DNA of 64,000 nt, taken from Mytilus galloprovincialis. Lineage: Eukaryota > Mollusca > Bivalvia > Mytilida > Mytilidae. The notes under the pieces are model-generated. The model saw only the letters and a program-made list of their open reading frames with translations, ran no database searches and had not been told where the DNA came from. Of this stretch, positions 59,641 through 64,000 are shown in pieces (the stretch's first letter is position 1; the number at the start of each line of letters is the position of its first letter). Location: NCBI RefSeq assembly GCF_965363235.1, contig NC_134841.1, forward strand, positions 54,457,078-54,521,077, given 5' to 3'. Made by a program: the position numbers and the translations under genes.

Positions 59641-62600
59641 AAAAAGAATCATTAGACATACACAAAGGTCTTAACAGAAAACATACCTGGAATTCCTCAA
59701 TCTGTGTCGCCACCTGCTAGAAAAAAAGAAAAGGCGACATTAGACATACACAAAGGTCTTAACAGAAAACATACCTGGAATTCCTCTATCTGCATCGCGA
59801 CCTGCTAGAAAAAAAGAAAAGGCGACATTAGACATACACAAAGGTCTTAACAGAAAACATACCTGGAGTTCCTCAATCTGCGTCGCGACCTGCTAGAAAA
59901 AAAGAAAAGGCGACATTAGACATACACAAAGGTTTTAACAGAAAACATACCTGGAATTCCTCAATCTGCGTCGCGACCTGCTAGAAAAAAAGAAAAGGCG
60001 ACATTAGACATACACAAAGGTCTTAACAGAAAACATACCTGAAAATCCTCAATCTGCGTCGCGCCCTGCAAAAAAAACAAAAAAAAGGCCACACGACCTA
60101 AAGGAAAAAAAAAAGAATCATTAGACATACACAAAGGTCTTAACAGAAAACATACCTGGAATTCCTCAATCTGTGTCGCCACCTGCTAGAAAAAAAGAAA
60201 AGGCGACATTAGACATACACAAAGGTCTTAACAGAAAACATACCTGAAAATCCTCAATCTGCGTCGCGCCCTGCAAAAAAAACAAAAAAAAGGCCACACG
60301 ACCTAAAGGAAAAAAAAAAGAATCATTAGACATACACAAAGGTCTTAACAGAAAACATACCTGGAATTCCTCAATCTGTGTCGCCACCTGCTAGAAAAAA
60401 AGAAAAGGCGACATTAGACATACACAAAGGTCTTAACAGAAAACATACCTGGAATACCTCAATCTGCGTCGCGACCTGCTAGAAAAAAAGAAAAGACAAC
60501 ATTAGACATACACAAAGGTCTTAACAGAAAACATACCTGGAATTCCTCAATCTGCATCGTGACCTGCTAGAAAAAAAGAAAAGACAACATTAGACATACA
60601 CAAAGGTCTTAACAGAAAACATACCTGGAATTCCTCAATCTGCATCGCGACCTGCTAGAAAAAAAGAAAAGACAACATTAGACATACACAAAGGTCTTAA
60701 CAGAAAACATACCTGGAATTCCTCAATCTGCGTCGCGACCTGCCAGAAAAAAAGAAAAGGCGACATTAGACATACACAAAGGTCTTAACAGAAAACATAC
60801 CTGGAATTCCTAAATCTGCGTCGCGACCTGCTAGAAAAAAAGAAAAGGCGACATTAGACATTCACAAAGGTCTTAACAGAAAACATACCTGGAATTCCTC
60901 AATCTGCGTCGCGACCTGCTAGAAAAAAAGAAAAGGCGTCATTAGACATACACAAAGGTCTTAACAGAAAACATACCTGAAAATCCTCAATCTGCGTCGC
61001 GCCCTGCAAAAAAAAAAAAAAAGGCCACACGACCTAAAGAAAAAAAAAAAGAACCATTAGACATACACAAAGGTCTTAACAGAAAACATACCTGGAATTC
61101 CTCAATCTGCGTCGCGACCTGCTAGAAAAAAAGAAAAGACAACATTAGACATACACAAAGGTCTTAACAGAAAACATACCTGGAATTCCTCAATCTGCGT
61201 CGCGACCTGCTAGAAAAAAAGAAAACACAACATTAGACATACACAAAGGTCTTAACAGAAAACATACCTGGAATTCCTCAATCTGCGTCGCGACCTGCTA
61301 GAAAAAAAGAAAAGGCGACATTAGACATACACAAAGGTCTTAACAGAAAACATACCTGGAATTCCTCAATCTGCATCGCGACCTGCTAGAAAAAAAGAAA
61401 AGACAACATTAGACATACACAAAGGTCTTAACAGAAAACATACCTGGAATTCCTCAATCTGCGTCGCGACCTGCCAGAAAAAAAGAAAAGGCGACATTAG
61501 ACATACACAAAGGTCTTAACAGAAAACATACCTGGAATTCCTAAATCTGCGTCGCGACCTGCTAGAAAAAAAGAAAAGGCGACATTAGACATTCACAAAG
61601 GTCTTAACAGAAAACATACCTGGAATTCCTCAATCTGCGTCGCGACCTGCTAGAAAAAAAGAAAAGGCGTCATTAGACATACACAAAGGTCTTAACAGAA
61701 AACATACCTGAAAATCCTCAATCTGCGTCGCGCCCTGCAAAAAAAAAAAAAAAGGCCACACGACCTAAAGGAAAAAAAAAGAATCATTAGACATACACAA
61801 AGGTCTTAACAGAAAACATACCTGGAATTCCTCAATCTGTGTCGCCACCTGCTAGAAAAAAAGAAAAGGCGACATTAGACATACACAAAGGTCTTAACAG
61901 AAAACATACCTGGAATTCCTCTATCTGCATCGCGACCTGCTAGAAAAAAAGAAAAGGCGACATTAGACATACACAAAGGTCTTAACAGAAAACATACCTG
62001 GAGTTCCTCAATCTGCGTCGCGACCTGCTAGAAAAAAAGAAAAGGCGACATTAGACATACACAAAGGTTTTAACAGAAAACATACCTGGAATTCCTCAAT
62101 CTGCGTCGCGACCTGCTAGAAAAAAAGAAAAGGCGACATTAGACATACACAAAGGTCTTAACAGAAAACATACCTGAAAATCCTCAATCTGCGTCGCGCC
62201 CTGCAAAAAAAACAAAAAAAAGGCCACACGACCTAAAGGAAAAAAAAAAGAATCATTAGACATACACAAAGGTCTTAACAGAAAACATACCTGGAATTCC
62301 TCAATCTGTGTCGCCACCTGCTAGAAAAAAAGAAAAGGCGACATTAGACATACACAAAGGTCTTAACAGAAAACATACCTGAAAATCCTCAATCTGCGTC
62401 GCGCCCTGCAAAAAAAACAAAAAAAAGGCCACACGACCTAAAGGAAAAAAAAAAGAATCATTAGACATACACAAAGGTCTTAACAGAAAACATACCTGGA
62501 ATTCCTCAATCTGTGTCGCCACCTGCTAGAAAAAAAGAAAAGGCGACATTAGACATACACAAAGGTCTTAACAGAAAACATACCTGGAATACCTCAATCT

Positions 62601-64000
62601 GCGTCGCGACCTGCTAGAAAAAAAGAAAAGACAACATTAGACATACACAAAGGTCTTAACAGAAAACATACCTGGAATTCCTCAATCTGCATCGTGACCT
62701 GCTAGAAAAAAAGAAAAGACAACATTAGACATACACAAAGGTCTTAACAGAAAACATACCTGGAATTCCTCAATCTGCATCGCGACCTGCTAGAAAAAAA
62801 GAAAAGACAACATTAGACATACACAAAGGTCTTAACAGAAAACATACCTGGAATTCCTCAATCTGCGTCGCGACCTGCCAGAAAAAAAGAAAAGGCGACA
62901 TTAGACATACACAAAGGTCTTAACAGAAAACATACCTGGAATTCCTAAATCTGCGTCGCGACCTGCTAGAAAAAAAGAAAAGGCGACATTAGACATTCAC
63001 AAAGGTCTTAACAGAAAACATACCTGGAATTCCTCAATCTGCGTCGCGACCTGCTAGAAAAAAAGAAAAGGCGTCATTAGACATACACAAAGGTCTTAAC
63101 AGAAAACATACCTGAAAATCCTCAATCTGCGTCGCGCCCTGCAAAAAAAAAAAAAAAGGCCACACGACCTAAAGAAAAAAAAAAGAACCATTAGACATAC
63201 ACAAAGGTCTTAACAGAAAACATACCTGGAATTCCTCAATCTGCGTCGCGACCTGCTAGAAAAAAAGAAAAGACAACATTAGACATACACAAAGGTCTTA
63301 ACAGAAAACATACCTGGAATTCCTCAATCTGCGTCGCGACCTGCTAGAAAAAAAGAAAACACAACATTAGACATACACAAAGGTCTTAACAGAAAACATA
63401 CCTGGAATTCCTCAATCTGCGTCGCGACCTGCTAGAAAAAAAGAAAAGGCGACATTAGACATACACAAAGGTCTTAACAGAAAACATACCTGGAATTCCT
63501 CAATCTGCGTCGCGACCTGCTAGAAAAAAAGAAGAGGCGACATTAGACATTCACAAAGGTCTTAACAGAAAACATACCTGGAATTCCTCAATCTGCATCG
63601 CGACCTCCTAGAAAAAAAGAAAAGGCGACATTAGACATACACAAAGGTCTTAACAGAAAACATACCTGGAATTCCTCTATCTGCATCGCGATCTGCTAGA
63701 AAAAAAGAAAAGGCGACATTAGACATACACAAAGGTCTTAACAGAAAACATACCTGGAATTCCTCAATCTGCGTCGCGACCTGCTAGAAAAAAAGAAAAG
63801 GCGACATTAGACATACACAAAGGTTTTAACAGAAAACATACCTGGAATTCCTCAATCTGCGTCGCGACCTGCTAGAAAAAAAGAAAAGGCGACATTAGAC
63901 ATACACAAAGGTCTTAACAGAAAACATACCTGAAAATCCTCAATCTGCGTCGCGCCCTGCAAAAAAAAAAAAAAAAGGCCACACGACCTAAAGGAAAAAA
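59641..64000. repeat. Higher-order repeat in the array, 2,135-bp period
   Basis: Rare variants recur at a fixed distance: the read-through frames at 59961 and 60166 reappear at 62096 and 62301, and the ATTTAG exon at 60801 reappears at 62936, each 2,135 bp apart. Inside one period a shorter block is repeated at 731 bp (60801 and 61532). The array therefore grew by duplication of multi-monomer blocks, not only single units. Confidence 0.8.

Larger units (their letters stand above)
55962..64000 (-). repeat. Tandem array of 88-bp monomers, each with a 27-nt micro-exon
   Basis: About 90 monomers run to the window end. On the minus strand each reads CTAATG (branch-point-like), a pyrimidine tract (CCTTTTCTTTTTTTC), TAGCAG or GGCAG, a 27-nt segment, and CAG/GTATGT. 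The segment encodes VATQIEEFQ in phase 0. Variants are GATQIEEFQ, VAMQIEEFQ, GPTQIEEFQ, VTMQIEEFQ, IATQIEEFQ, VATQIEVFQ, VATQIEELQ and GATQIEDFQ. Introns are 61 nt, or about 90 nt where an extra GGCCACACGACC block is present. Because 27 is divisible by three, exons can be added or skipped without changing phase. If spliced, the product would be a long acidic nonapeptide-repeat protein. The alternative is a minisatellite that amplified a single micro-exon inside an intron. The leftmost 190 bp are decayed. The 73-codon minus-strand frames at 59961-60387 and 62096-62522 are unspliced read-through. Confidence 0.8.

Noticed and set aside
59961..62522. Four 73-codon minus-strand frames in the array as separate genes
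   Set aside because: Each simply reads through two micro-exons and the retained intron between them; they recur with the higher-order period and have no independent start context.
55962..64000. CRISPR array
   Set aside because: Repeats are contiguous 88-bp monomers without unique spacers, in an intron-containing animal genome.

Overview
This is a gene-poor, AT-rich, repeat-dense piece of an animal nuclear genome. The spliced genes, the DEDDh exonuclease with a mollusc-type C-terminal tail, the pearl-like Helitron derivatives ending in (ACGG)n plus a hairpin, and the tRNA-derived SINE all point to a bivalve mollusc, most likely a mussel (Mytilidae). The organism call is inference from repeat style; no search was run.

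Layout. 1-7.0 kb: a Helitron-like repeat inserted in a minus-strand LINE endonuclease fragment, then a broken plus-strand CR1/jockey-type LINE that carries a Mutator-like (MULE) transposase remnant. 7.3-9.8 kb: a two-exon DEDDh exonuclease gene with one in-frame TGA after the catalytic domain; its intron holds a pearl-like element. 10.4-20 kb: three more Helitron-like arrays, a SINE and a small MITE. 16.6-32.9 kb: seven exons of one unrecognised plus-strand gene whose introns have collected a MULE-type MITE with 9-bp target duplications, a second pearl-like element, a 4.1-kb element bounded by TTAA, a 358-bp palindrome and a 92-bp micro-MITE. 34.4-41 kb: a tandem-repeat element with a MITE inside, and a minus-strand LINE broken by two other repeats. 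41.1-46.4 kb: a large repeat ending in CGTATAAA that contains a Crypton tyrosine-recombinase transposon with a four-exon gene. 46-55.5 kb: transposase remnants, MITE-in-MITE nesting, and a 4.8-kb MULE-like element with 9-bp target duplications that splits a coding fragment.

The main discovery candidate is the last 8 kb (about 55.96-64.0 kb, continuing beyond the window). It is a tandem array of 88-bp monomers. On the minus strand every typical monomer reads polypyrimidine tract, TAGCAG acceptor, a 27-nt open segment encoding VATQIEEFQ or a close variant, then a strong CAG/GTATGT donor. It therefore looks like roughly 90 consecutive symmetric 27-nt micro-exons separated by 61- or about 90-nt introns, which could encode a long nonapeptide-repeat protein. 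Many monomers carry a NAGNAG double acceptor. The array shows nested higher-order duplication (731 bp within 2,135 bp). A possible terminal exon with a stop codon lies immediately downstream on the minus strand.

Limits: homology calls rest on motif recognition by eye. Exon borders come from splice consensus and reading phase. Several frame breaks could be assembly indels rather than pseudogenisation.
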